Origin: an uncultured Collinsella sp.
GTDB lineage: Bacteria; Actinomycetota; Coriobacteriia; Coriobacteriales; Coriobacteriaceae
DNA: 20,554 nucleotides
Assembly: GCA_900544755.1 (NCBI GenBank)
Contig: UQWQ01000033.1
Location: forward strand, 1 to 20,554
Reading direction: 5' to 3'
Shown one piece after another: positions 1 to 5,949 of this stretch; position 1 is the first letter of the stretch; each line of letters begins with the position of its first letter. A model generated the notes under the pieces. It saw nothing but the letters and a program-made list of their open reading frames with translations, made no database searches and had not been told where the DNA came from. The translations under genes were made by a program, and so were the position numbers.

Positions 1-16
1 GCCCATATCAACCCAA

Positions 17-64
17 GGACTGTCCCCAGGTGCCGGCAGAAAAGGAACGTCCCTAAGTGCCGGC
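17..64. repeat. Imperfect tandem repeat, 2 copies, period 27
   Basis: Positions 17-37 and 44-64 are two 21-base units that agree at 17 positions. They share the words GTCCC and GTGCCGGC. The same core (AACGTCCC) recurs at 10981-10988 between hisJ and hisE. Function is unknown. The repetition suggests a dispersed intergenic element, but its copy number in the genome cannot be judged from this window. Confidence 0.5.
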
Positions 65-69
65 TGTTG

Positions 70-136
70 AGTTGCGGTGGAATAGGGACTGGTTGGGGCC
101 CGAAAGGGCGATTTTAGTCCGCATTTCACCGCAACT
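70..136. repeat. Imperfect hairpin-forming inverted repeat downstream of ppx
   Basis: Arms at 70-90 and 116-136 are complementary at 18 of 21 positions. The 25-base centre contains a small GCCC-GAAA-GGGC hairpin (98-109) with a GNRA-type tetraloop. The element begins 13 bases past the ppx stop codon, so it could stabilise or end that transcript. Neither strand has a U-tract after it, so it is not a classical intrinsic terminator. It may be a dispersed repeat family. Confidence 0.55.
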
Positions 137-149
137 TATGAGGGGATGG

Positions 150-1151
150 TTAAAGGGCGCTCAGGCTCGGGGTCCAGGCGATGGTGGGAGTCGCGCCGTC
201 GAGAACCTCGTTGATGGTGGCGGCCATGCCGGCGAGGAGGCTGTTCTCGCTTACGGTGAGCGCATCGTAGCCACCGGCGCGCATGAGCTCGCGAATCACC
301 ACGGCGCCGGCCAGAATCACGCCCGCGCGCTTGGGCTGCACGCCTGGCAACGCGGCAATGCTCTCCACGTCCAGCGTGGACATGCGCTCGATAGCGGCAG
401 AAATCTGCTCCATCGAAAGCTCGCGCAGGTGCACAAAGCTCGAGTCGTACGGCTCCAGTTCGTGGACCAGCGCCACGAGCGTAGTGACGGTACCGCCCAC
501 CGCGACCAGGCGCTCTGCACGCTCATAATTGCTCGGCAGGCCCTCAAAATAGGCGGAGAACTGCTCGCCCGCCCACGCGGCGGCAACCGCGAGCTCGCCG
601 TCCGCGGGCGGCAGCGCCGAGAAAAACCGCTCCGTCACGCGACGGCAACCGATGTCCAGCGAGCGCGTTCCCTCCAGCGCAAAGACCCCGCGCTCCGGAG
701 CGTATACGCCCGTCGCGAGCTCCGTGGAGCCACCGCCCGAATCGGCGACGATAATGCGTTCACCGGCAAAGTCGTGCGCCACGCCAAAAAATGTCAGGCG
801 TGCCTCGACCTCGCCCGGAATCACCTGCGGTTCAAGCCCCAGCTCGCGCAGGCCGTCCAGCAGCAGTGCGGCGTTGGACGCATCGCGCGCGGCACTCGTG
901 CAGGTGGTGCAGACGCACGCGGCCCCAAAGGTGCGCGCCTCGTCCACAAACATGCGGCATGCGGCGAGCACGCGCTCGACCGCCGCCTCGCAAAAGCGGC
1001 CCGTCGCGTCCACGCCCTCGCCCAAGTCGGTGATCTCGGTATGCTTGAACGATTCCACGATCGCCCCGGCCTCGACCTGCGCCAGCACCAGTCGCGACGA
1101 CACCGTTCCCAGGTCGATCGCGGCCACCTTATATCGTTTGCAATCTGCCAT
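150..1151 (-). CDS. ppx: Ppx/GppA-family exopolyphosphatase / pppGpp phosphohydrolase
   Basis: This cytosolic phosphatase of the ASKHA fold (333 residues) would act on inorganic polyphosphate or on pppGpp; the sequence does not separate the two. The first phosphate-binding loop is seen as AIDLGTVSSRL (about residues 11-21). The likely catalytic Glu lies in IPGEVEARL (111-119), and the second glycine-rich loop is DSGGGSTE (137-144). A VGGTVTTL segment follows in the second half. The start at 1151 is chosen because the homology begins there and GGAGGGGAG precedes it. The frame is open for 74 codons upstream, but that part reads as low-quality arginine-rich sequence. The stop of the divIC-like gene is 28 bases upstream, so the two are probably cotranscribed. 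The eno, divIC, ppx order is known from actinobacteria such as Mycobacterium tuberculosis (eno, Rv1024, Rv1025, ppx2), although the DUF501 gene found there is absent here. Confidence 0.9.
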   Translation of the reverse strand: MADCKRYKVAAIDLGTVSSRLVLAQVEAGAIVESFKHTEITDLGEGVDATGRFCEAAVERVLAACRMFVDEARTFGAACVCTTCTSAARDASNAALLLDGLRELGLEPQVIPGEVEARLTFFGVAHDFAGERIIVADSGGGSTELATGVYAPERGVFALEGTRSLDIGCRRVTERFFSALPPADGELAVAAAWAGEQFSAYFEGLPSNYERAERLVAVGGTVTTLVALVHELEPYDSSFVHLRELSMEQISAAIERMSTLDVESIAALPGVQPKRAGVILAGAVVIRELMRAGGYDALTVSENSLLAGMAATINEVLDGATPTIAWTPSLSAL

Positions 1152-1179
1152 TGCGGGCTCCCCTCCGGGCGCTACTCGC

Positions 1180-1938
1180 CTACTCGCCGCTGGACGCGAC
1201 CGTCTGGCCCTCGACGCCGTTAAATCCAAACAGCATATCGAGCGTCTGGATGTACCACGGTGCGTCCTTGCCGACCTCTTCGATCTCTTTGGCCACTTCA
1301 CTGGCCTTCTTGGCGTTTGAGGACTTTTTGCTCGACGACGAATCCGAATCATCGTCCAGGCCCAGCACTTCAATCCTCTTCTCGCCGGGCATCGCCATGC
1401 CCAGTTCCCGTGCCCGATCCTTAATGCCCTCTTCCGAGAGCCACTTGTCAGTGTCTTTTTTCATCTCATCTTTGTATTGCTCGCGAATCTCGACCTGCTT
1501 GGCCAAGATGTCGTTCGAGCGTTTTGCAACGTACAGGTCGCGCACGGGGAAATACAGGCTCACGAGCGCCAGAGCCACCACGATACCGATAAACAGCGGA
1601 CGCAGAGAGCCATGCGTAAAGTCATAGATTGCCTTGACAACCGCGTTGTCGTTGGCGTAATGCATAAAGTCCGAGCCCGAAAGACGGTTCGAGGGCCTAC
1701 TCGATTTGTCGTGTGCTTGAGTCGAGGGACGCGACGCATGCGACGAACGTGCCGGGCGCACCGGTCCATCTGCCAAGGTATTTGATTGAGCATTGGGGCG
1801 CGAGGTACTTGCCGGGCGCTGCGTGGAGCGGTCGGCGCCGGCATAAGCGGACCCACCGAGCTGCACCGTGCGCGCACGGCGAGGCGACGGCTCGCGCGAA
1901 CCGGCGGAATAGTACCTGTTGTCGTAAATCTGATCCAT
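1180..1938 (-). CDS. divIC: Septum formation initiator (DivIC/FtsB-like) protein
   Basis: This 252-residue protein is predicted to be a bitopic membrane protein of the divisome. Residues 1-90 are polar, rich in Ser, Arg, Pro and Gln, and probably disordered and cytoplasmic. One membrane segment follows (about 113-131, FIGIVVALALVSLYF), then a charged region that could form a short coiled coil (about 138-175). The family motif ARELGMAMPGEKRIEVL lies near 176-192. A Ser/Lys-rich stretch (about 197-212) and a 40-residue tail end the protein. The start at 1938 (MDQIYDNRYY) is preceded by AAGG at five bases. Upstream in-frame sequence runs into the eno terminator and is unlikely to be coding. The location between eno and ppx matches the actinobacterial arrangement. 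The identification rests on the membrane segment plus motif rather than on strong overall similarity. Confidence 0.82.
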   Translation of the reverse strand: MDQIYDNRYYSAGSREPSPRRARTVQLGGSAYAGADRSTQRPASTSRPNAQSNTLADGPVRPARSSHASRPSTQAHDKSSRPSNRLSGSDFMHYANDNAVVKAIYDFTHGSLRPLFIGIVVALALVSLYFPVRDLYVAKRSNDILAKQVEIREQYKDEMKKDTDKWLSEEGIKDRARELGMAMPGEKRIEVLGLDDDSDSSSSKKSSNAKKASEVAKEIEEVGKDAPWYIQTLDMLFGFNGVEGQTVASSGE

Positions 1939-1981
1939 GTGCGCCTTGTGCGGTTGAGGTTTGTTTGCGCTAAGTCCTTTA

Positions 1982-1990
1982 GTTATAGCA
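1982..1990 (-). promoter_or_regulatory. Candidate extended -10 promoter for divIC-ppx
   Basis: Read on the minus strand, the sequence TGCTATAAC gives a TGn motif followed by TATAAC, five of six bases of the -10 consensus. It lies about 45 bases upstream of the divIC start and downstream of the eno terminator, which is where a promoter for divIC-ppx would be needed. No good -35 box is seen at 17 bases, as is common for extended -10 promoters. No experimental support. Confidence 0.4.
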
Positions 1991-2029
1991 CGAGCGCCCG
2001 CACCGCCTTCGCCAGCCTTTGCTCGACAT

Positions 2030-2061
2030 AAAAAAGGCGCTGAGCCATATGGCCCAGCGCC
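2030..2061 (-). terminator. Rho-independent terminator after eno
   Basis: On the minus strand the arm at 2055-2061 pairs with 2036-2042 (GGCGCTG/CAGCGCC, seven pairs). The stem continues inward by a few pairs after one mismatch, and six T residues follow at once (2035-2030). It lies 72 bases past the eno stop and before the divIC start, so it separates eno from the genes downstream. Confidence 0.85.
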
Positions 2062-2133
2062 CACAGCGCTTTGCGGCGTCCAGCCAAGGCGGGGCGGAAC
2101 CGAGTCAGCCTCCTCCTCGCCAAATTCGCCCGT

Positions 2134-3423
2134 TTAGCGAATGTTGTAGAACGCGGCCTTGCCGGCGTAGCGCGCGCTGCCCTCGAGCTCGTCCTCGATG
2201 CGAATGAGCTGGTTGTACTTGGCGATACGGTCGCTGCGGCACGGGGCGCCCGACTTGATCTGGCCGGCATTGACGCCCACGACCAGGTCGGCGATCGTGG
2301 AATCCTCGGTCTCGCCGGAGCGGTGACTCACGATGCAGGCGTAACCGGCCTCCTTGGCGGTCTCGATGGCCTCAAGCGACTCGGTGAGCGTGCCGATCTG
2401 ATTGACCTTGACCAGGATCGCGTTGGCGGCACCCAGCTCGATGCCCTTCTTAAGGCGCTCGGTGTTGGTGACGAACAGGTCGTCGCCCACCAGCTGCACC
2501 TTGTTGCCAATGCGACGGGTGAGCTCAACCCAGCCGTCCCAGTCCTCCTCGGCCATGCCGTCCTCGATGGAGATGATGGGATAGGTGTCGACGAGCTTCT
2601 CCCAGTAATCGACCATCTGGGCGCTCGTGTACTCCACGCCCTCGCCCTTGAGCTCGTACATGCCGGTCTCGGCGTTGTAGAACTCGGTCGAGGCCGGGTC
2701 CATGGCGTACATGAAGTCGACGCCGGGCTTAAAGCCGGCCTTCTCCACGGCCTTGGTGATGTACTCGAACGGCTCGGCATTGGTCTTGAGGTTGGGCGCA
2801 AAGCCACCCTCGTCGCCCACGCCGCCGCCCAGGCCGGCCTCGTGCAGCACACCCTTGAGGGTGTGGTAGACCTCGGCGCACCAACGCAGGCCCTCGGCAA
2901 AGCTCGGGGCGCCCACCGGCATGATCATGAACTCCTGGAAGTCGACGTTATTGTCGGCATGCACGCCGCCGTTGAGGATGTTCATCATGGGCGTGGGCAG
3001 CAGGTGGGCGTTGACGCCGCCCAGGTACTGATACAGCGACAGGCCCGCCGACTCGGCAGCGGCGCGGGCAACTGCCAGCGACACACCCAGAATGGCGTTG
3101 GCACCGAGATTGGTCTTGTTGGGGGTATCGTCCGCGGCAATCAGCGCGGCATCGACGGCGCGCTGGTCGAAGGCGTCGAGGCCCACGACGGCGTTAGCGC
3201 ACTCGTTATTGACGTGCTCGACGGCCTGCGAAACGCCCTTGCCCAGGTAGCGACCCTTGTCGCCATCGCGCAGCTCGCAGGCCTCAAAGGCACCGGTCGA
3301 AGCGCCCGAAGGCACCATTGCGCGGCCAAAGCTACCGTCCTCGAGCACGACCTCGACCTCGACGGTGGGATTGCCGCGGCTGTCGAGCACCTCGCGACCG
3401 TAGACGTCCAAAATATCGCTCAT
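2134..3423 (-). CDS. eno: Enolase (phosphopyruvate hydratase)
   Basis: Enolase converts 2-phosphoglycerate to phosphoenolpyruvate in glycolysis and the reverse in gluconeogenesis; it is cytosolic and Mg-dependent. The 429-residue length is normal. The N-terminal GREVLDSRGNPTVEVE and the mobile loop SGAST (39-43) are present. The catalytic Glu is in GDEGGFAPN (about 203-211). The metal ligands are D242, E287 and D314, the catalytic Lys is in VKVNQIGT (K339), and SHRSGETED is at 366-374. The start ATG at 3423 has GAGGGAGA upstream. The gene appears monocistronic, because a strong terminator follows it. The upstream region (3424-3571) carries a direct repeat described separately. Confidence 0.99.
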   Translation of the reverse strand: MSDILDVYGREVLDSRGNPTVEVEVVLEDGSFGRAMVPSGASTGAFEACELRDGDKGRYLGKGVSQAVEHVNNECANAVVGLDAFDQRAVDAALIAADDTPNKTNLGANAILGVSLAVARAAAESAGLSLYQYLGGVNAHLLPTPMMNILNGGVHADNNVDFQEFMIMPVGAPSFAEGLRWCAEVYHTLKGVLHEAGLGGGVGDEGGFAPNLKTNAEPFEYITKAVEKAGFKPGVDFMYAMDPASTEFYNAETGMYELKGEGVEYTSAQMVDYWEKLVDTYPIISIEDGMAEEDWDGWVELTRRIGNKVQLVGDDLFVTNTERLKKGIELGAANAILVKVNQIGTLTESLEAIETAKEAGYACIVSHRSGETEDSTIADLVVGVNAGQIKSGAPCRSDRIAKYNQLIRIEDELEGSARYAGKAAFYNIR

Positions 3424-3439
3424 GTTGTCTCCCTCTCAC

Positions 3440-3541
3440 TTGGAAACATAGTGGATGCAAGCGACCGGCTGACCGTGCACCGTCGGTGCGCCTCCGTAAG
3501 TTAGCCATGTCGCACTTTTTGCATTATGCCCTAAGTTAGCC
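3440..3541 (-). promoter_or_regulatory. eno upstream region with direct repeats and a possible -10 box
   Basis: The stretch contains the direct repeat TAAGTTAGCC at 3497-3506 and 3532-3541, 35 bases apart. Between the two copies the minus strand reads CATAAT (five of six with the -10 consensus), with no convincing -35 box. A 13-base palindrome GCACCGTCGGTGC lies at 3477-3489. The word TTGGAAACATAG at 3440-3451 is found again upstream of hisZG at 19439-19450. The repeats could be operator half-sites flanking the promoter. This is inference from layout only. Confidence 0.35.
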
Positions 3542-3559
3542 GAGGGATACACTTGATTT

Positions 3560-3608
3560 TCGAAAAATTTAGCGGGAACGATGAGGCATGTCAGCCCATC
3601 GTTCCCGC
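3560..3608 (-). terminator. Rho-independent terminator after mazG
   Basis: The arms GCGGGAACGATG (3572-3583) and CATCGTTCCCGC (3597-3608) pair perfectly over 12 bases around a 13-base loop. On the minus strand the stem is followed by TAAATTTTTCG. It starts five bases past the mazG stop codon and ends the larC2-yfcE-mazG transcript. Confidence 0.88.
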
Positions 3609-3612
3609 AGTC

Positions 3613-4473
3613 TTACTCCTCCGCCTTTGCGGCATCCCACAGGTCGTTAAGGCCATGGGTCGAAAGCTCGGCAAGATCCACGTGGGCGTCAGCCGCCATC
3701 TGCTCCATCGCAGCCCAGCGGCGGCGGAACTTGGCCGTGCTCGCGCGCAGGGCACTCTCGGCGTCAATCCCCTCTTTGCGCGCAACGTTGACTAGGGCAA
3801 AGAGCAGGTCGCCAAACTCCATCTCGCGCTCGGGCGAGCCGGGCTCCTCGGCCTCAAACTCGGCACGCTCCTCGGCGACCTCGTCCCACACATCCTGGAC
3901 CGTCTCCCACTCAAAGCCCACGGCCGCCGACTTGCGCGACACCTTCTGAGCTTGCATCAGCGCCGGCAGGTGCGTGGGCACGCCGTCGAGCAGGCCTTCG
4001 GGCGCAGCCTCGTCCGCCGCCACAGCCTTGTCCTTGGCAGCCTTCTCGGCAAGCTTGACCTCGTCCCAAATCTTGAGCACCTCGTCGGAGCTCTCGGCAT
4101 CCGCATCGCCAAACACGTGCGGGTGACGACGGATGAGCTTGGCGTCGATATCGCGCGCCACATCGGCAAGCGTAAACTCGCCGGCATCCGCCGCAATCTG
4201 CGCATGCAGCACAACCTGCATGAGCACATCTCCCAGCTCCTCGCGAAGATGCGCCGCGTCGTCGGCCTCGATGCAATCGAGCGCCTCGTAAGCCTCCTCG
4301 ATCATGTTCTTGCCAATGCTGCGGTGCGTCTGCTCGCGGTCCCACGGGCAGCCATCGGGCTGACGCAGGCGCCAGATGGTCTGCACCAGATGCTGCAGCT
4401 CGGCCGACGCGTCGACCAGCGTGGACAGGTCGCGCGAACCCTCGGCATTTTGCTGAGCCATATGCTCGGCCAT
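3613..4473 (-). CDS. mazG: Nucleoside triphosphate pyrophosphohydrolase MazG
   Basis: MazG hydrolyses NTPs and dNTPs to the monophosphate and pyrophosphate, and is thought to clean the nucleotide pool and in some bacteria to lower ppGpp. The 286-residue protein has the usual two tandem MazG domains. The first has CPWD (42-45), the metal-binding EEAYE (59-63) and EELGD (78-82). The second, roughly residues 195-270, contains VWDEVAEERAEFE followed by EFGDLLFALVNVARKEG. The start at 4473 (MAEHMAQQ) is supported by GAGGAGGAG, which lies inside the end of the yfcE-like gene. The two genes are only two bases apart, so translation is probably coupled. The in-frame sequence further upstream lies within yfcE and is not used. 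Confidence 0.95.
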   Translation of the reverse strand: MAEHMAQQNAEGSRDLSTLVDASAELQHLVQTIWRLRQPDGCPWDREQTHRSIGKNMIEEAYEALDCIEADDAAHLREELGDVLMQVVLHAQIAADAGEFTLADVARDIDAKLIRRHPHVFGDADAESSDEVLKIWDEVKLAEKAAKDKAVAADEAAPEGLLDGVPTHLPALMQAQKVSRKSAAVGFEWETVQDVWDEVAEERAEFEAEEPGSPEREMEFGDLLFALVNVARKEGIDAESALRASTAKFRRRWAAMEQMAADAHVDLAELSTHGLNDLWDAAKAEE

Positions 4474-4475
4474 GG

Positions 4476-5024
4476 TTACTCCTCCTCCAGGATCACGTGA
4501 CGGAACGCGCCGCCCTCGTAGATGCCGTAGCTGTGCGTACCGTCCTTGGGAATGCTCACGCTGCCGGGGTTGAAGAGCCACAGGCCCGGGTGCGCCTCGC
4601 TTGCCTCGTTAACCTTGATATGCGTGTGGCCGTAGACGAGCGCGGAGCCTTCGGGCAGCGCGGGCGCGTGGTCGACGCTGTTGTGCATGCCGGCGCCAAA
4701 GACGTGGCCGTGCGTCAGGAACAGCTCGCGGCCGGTCTCGTCGAACAGCGTGGCGTAGTCGGCCATGACGGGGAAGTCGAGCACCATCTGGTCGACTTCG
4801 GCGTCGCAGTTGCCGCGCACCGCGATGATGCGGTCGGCCAGGGCGTTGAGCAGCGGAATCACGCGCTTGGGGGCGTAATCGCGCGGCAGGTCGTTGCGCG
4901 GGCCGTGGTAGAGCAGGTCGCCTAGCAGCACGATGCGGCCGGGCTGCTCGGATTCGATGGCGGCGCACAGGCGCTCTGTCCAGTATGCCGAGCCGTGAAT
5001 GTCGGAAGCGATGAGGTATTTCAT
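4476..5024 (-). CDS. yfcE: YfcE-family metallophosphoesterase
   Basis: This 182-residue protein is a compact calcineurin-like phosphodiesterase of the YfcE/MJ0936 type, expected to use two Mn or similar ions; its natural substrate is unknown. All family motifs are present: DIHG (D8, H10), GDLLYHG (D36), GNCD (N72), THGH (H105, H107) and GHTH (H133, H135). The ATG at 5024 has AAAGGA upstream. The gene sits 57 bases after the larC2-like gene and two bases before mazG, in one probable operon. Confidence 0.92.
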   Translation of the reverse strand: MKYLIASDIHGSAYWTERLCAAIESEQPGRIVLLGDLLYHGPRNDLPRDYAPKRVIPLLNALADRIIAVRGNCDAEVDQMVLDFPVMADYATLFDETGRELFLTHGHVFGAGMHNSVDHAPALPEGSALVYGHTHIKVNEASEAHPGLWLFNPGSVSIPKDGTHSYGIYEGGAFRHVILEEE

Positions 5025-5081
5025 GGGGAGTCCTTTCGGGGTGGAGCAAATAGGGTTGATGAGGCGCGTCGCTCGGACGTG

Positions 5082-5567
5082 CTACTCAAATCGCAGTACC
5101 GCGCTCTGAGCCGCCTGCATCACGCGTTGGAGTGGCACGCCATGTTCGCGGGCAAGACGGGCGCAATCCTCGTACTCGGGAGCCGCGCGCTCGCTGCCGT
5201 CTGGCAGGGTCGCCACCTTAACGGACACCTCGCCCCAAGGCGTCGCTACCTGCTCAAAACGACGCGGCAGGCAAACGCGTTCCATCACCTGGCGACGAAC
5301 GGCGTTGGTCGTGGTTTCCAAAAAGATAATCGTCTGCAGGCGTTCGATATCCTCATGCGAGCAGATCACCTGCAGCTGCCAGCCGGGGCGGCCTTTTTTG
5401 CAGTAGAGGGGCAGCCAGTGCACCTCGCGGGCGCCGGCCTCGCGCAGGCGGTCAGCGGCATAGGCGAGTACCTCGGGCGACGCATCATCGATGTCGCACT
5501 CCAGCTTGACGATGGTTTCGGGCGCATCGGTCTCGCGGGACAGCGGAGATGTACTTCCACGTTGCAT
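5082..5567 (-). CDS. larC2: LarC C-terminal domain protein (nickel-pincer cofactor biosynthesis type)
   Basis: This 161-residue protein resembles only the C-terminal half (LarC2, formerly part of DUF111) of LarC. LarC inserts nickel into the pincer nucleotide cofactor used by lactate racemase and related LarA enzymes. Recognisable segments are LECDIDDASPEVLAYAADRL (22-41), YCKKGRPG (55-62), FLETTTNAVRR (82-92) and PEYEDCARLAREHGVPL (130-146). No LarC1 domain, larA, larB or larE is found in the window. The start at 5567 (MQRGSTSP) has AAAGGA about 13 bases upstream; in-frame Met codons further upstream give unrelated sequence. In Lactobacillus, larC1 and larC2 are joined by programmed frameshifting, but no larC1 precedes this gene. 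It may be a stand-alone domain with its own role, or its partner may lie elsewhere. Confidence 0.8.
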   Translation of the reverse strand: MQRGSTSPLSRETDAPETIVKLECDIDDASPEVLAYAADRLREAGAREVHWLPLYCKKGRPGWQLQVICSHEDIERLQTIIFLETTTNAVRRQVMERVCLPRRFEQVATPWGEVSVKVATLPDGSERAAPEYEDCARLAREHGVPLQRVMQAAQSAVLRFE

Positions 5568-5670
5568 ACGGTCCGGATCCTTTCCGCACGGGCTCGTTTT
5601 ATTCACCCAAACGCTAGCACATCGAACGTGGCACAGGCGTGACTTTCGTCCGTCGTCGCCCTTGCCCCTA

Positions 5671-5743
5671 TCCAAACATGTACGTCAGCCTCCAAACATG
5701 TCATTTTTTGTCGGTTTTGGAGGCTGACGTACACGTTTTGGAG
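5671..5743. repeat. Long palindrome with internal direct repeats
   Basis: GTACGTCAGCCTCCAAA at 5680-5696 is perfectly complementary to 5716-5732 (17 pairs). The pairing extends outward to roughly 26 bases per arm with one mismatch and one extra base. The loop (5697-5715) is T-rich. In addition TCCAAACATGT occurs twice in the same orientation (5671-5681 and 5691-5701). It lies between divergent genes, so a terminator role is unlikely. A regulator site, a structured leader or a small mobile palindrome are the options. Confidence 0.75.
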
Positions 5744-5811
5744 CGGGCCGCACACGATCAAAATTGCGCCCGCATTCCGTCCACCACAAAGTTCGCCGCA
5801 CTCAACAATTT

Positions 5812-5831
5812 TGAACTTTCTACGCAGTTCA
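5812..5831. promoter_or_regulatory. Possible operator dyad upstream of the ABC exporter gene
   Basis: TGAACT and AGTTCA form a six-base inverted repeat separated by eight bases, in an AT-rich patch about 120 bases before the exporter start. The size and spacing suit a dimeric repressor. It does not look like a typical NsrR site. Weak evidence, because six-base arms arise by chance. Confidence 0.25.
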
Positions 5832-5949
5832 TCGGCTAAAAATTACCCTCGGCATACTTACCCGCTGCACGATGTTACTCTAGTTGCATTTGGCTAACTA
5901 AGCGGCTGCCGAGGACCCAGCCCGGCACCGTTACGGCATAGGAGGTTTC

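Larger units (their letters stand above)
5568..5949. other. Divergent intergenic region between larC2 and the ABC exporter gene
   Basis: This 382-base stretch has no credible gene. It must hold promoters for both directions, but no pair of -35 and -10 boxes on either strand is convincing. It contains the palindrome at 5671-5743, the dyad at 5812-5831, an AT-rich patch around 5800-5850 and the word GGCTAACTAA at 5892-5901, which resembles the repeats upstream of eno. Confidence 0.6.

Noticed and set aside
1..149. Remnant of an insertion sequence at the left edge
   Set aside because: Repeats are present, but no transposase fragment or target duplication is visible.
3477..3489. Short palindrome GCACCGTCGGTGC as an eno operator
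   Set aside because: Six-base GC-rich arms with a one-base centre are expected by chance in this genome, and nothing else supports it.
2071..3504. A 477-codon open frame on the plus strand opposite enolase
   Set aside because: It is the mirror of the conserved eno frame and has no recognisable domain or ribosome site.
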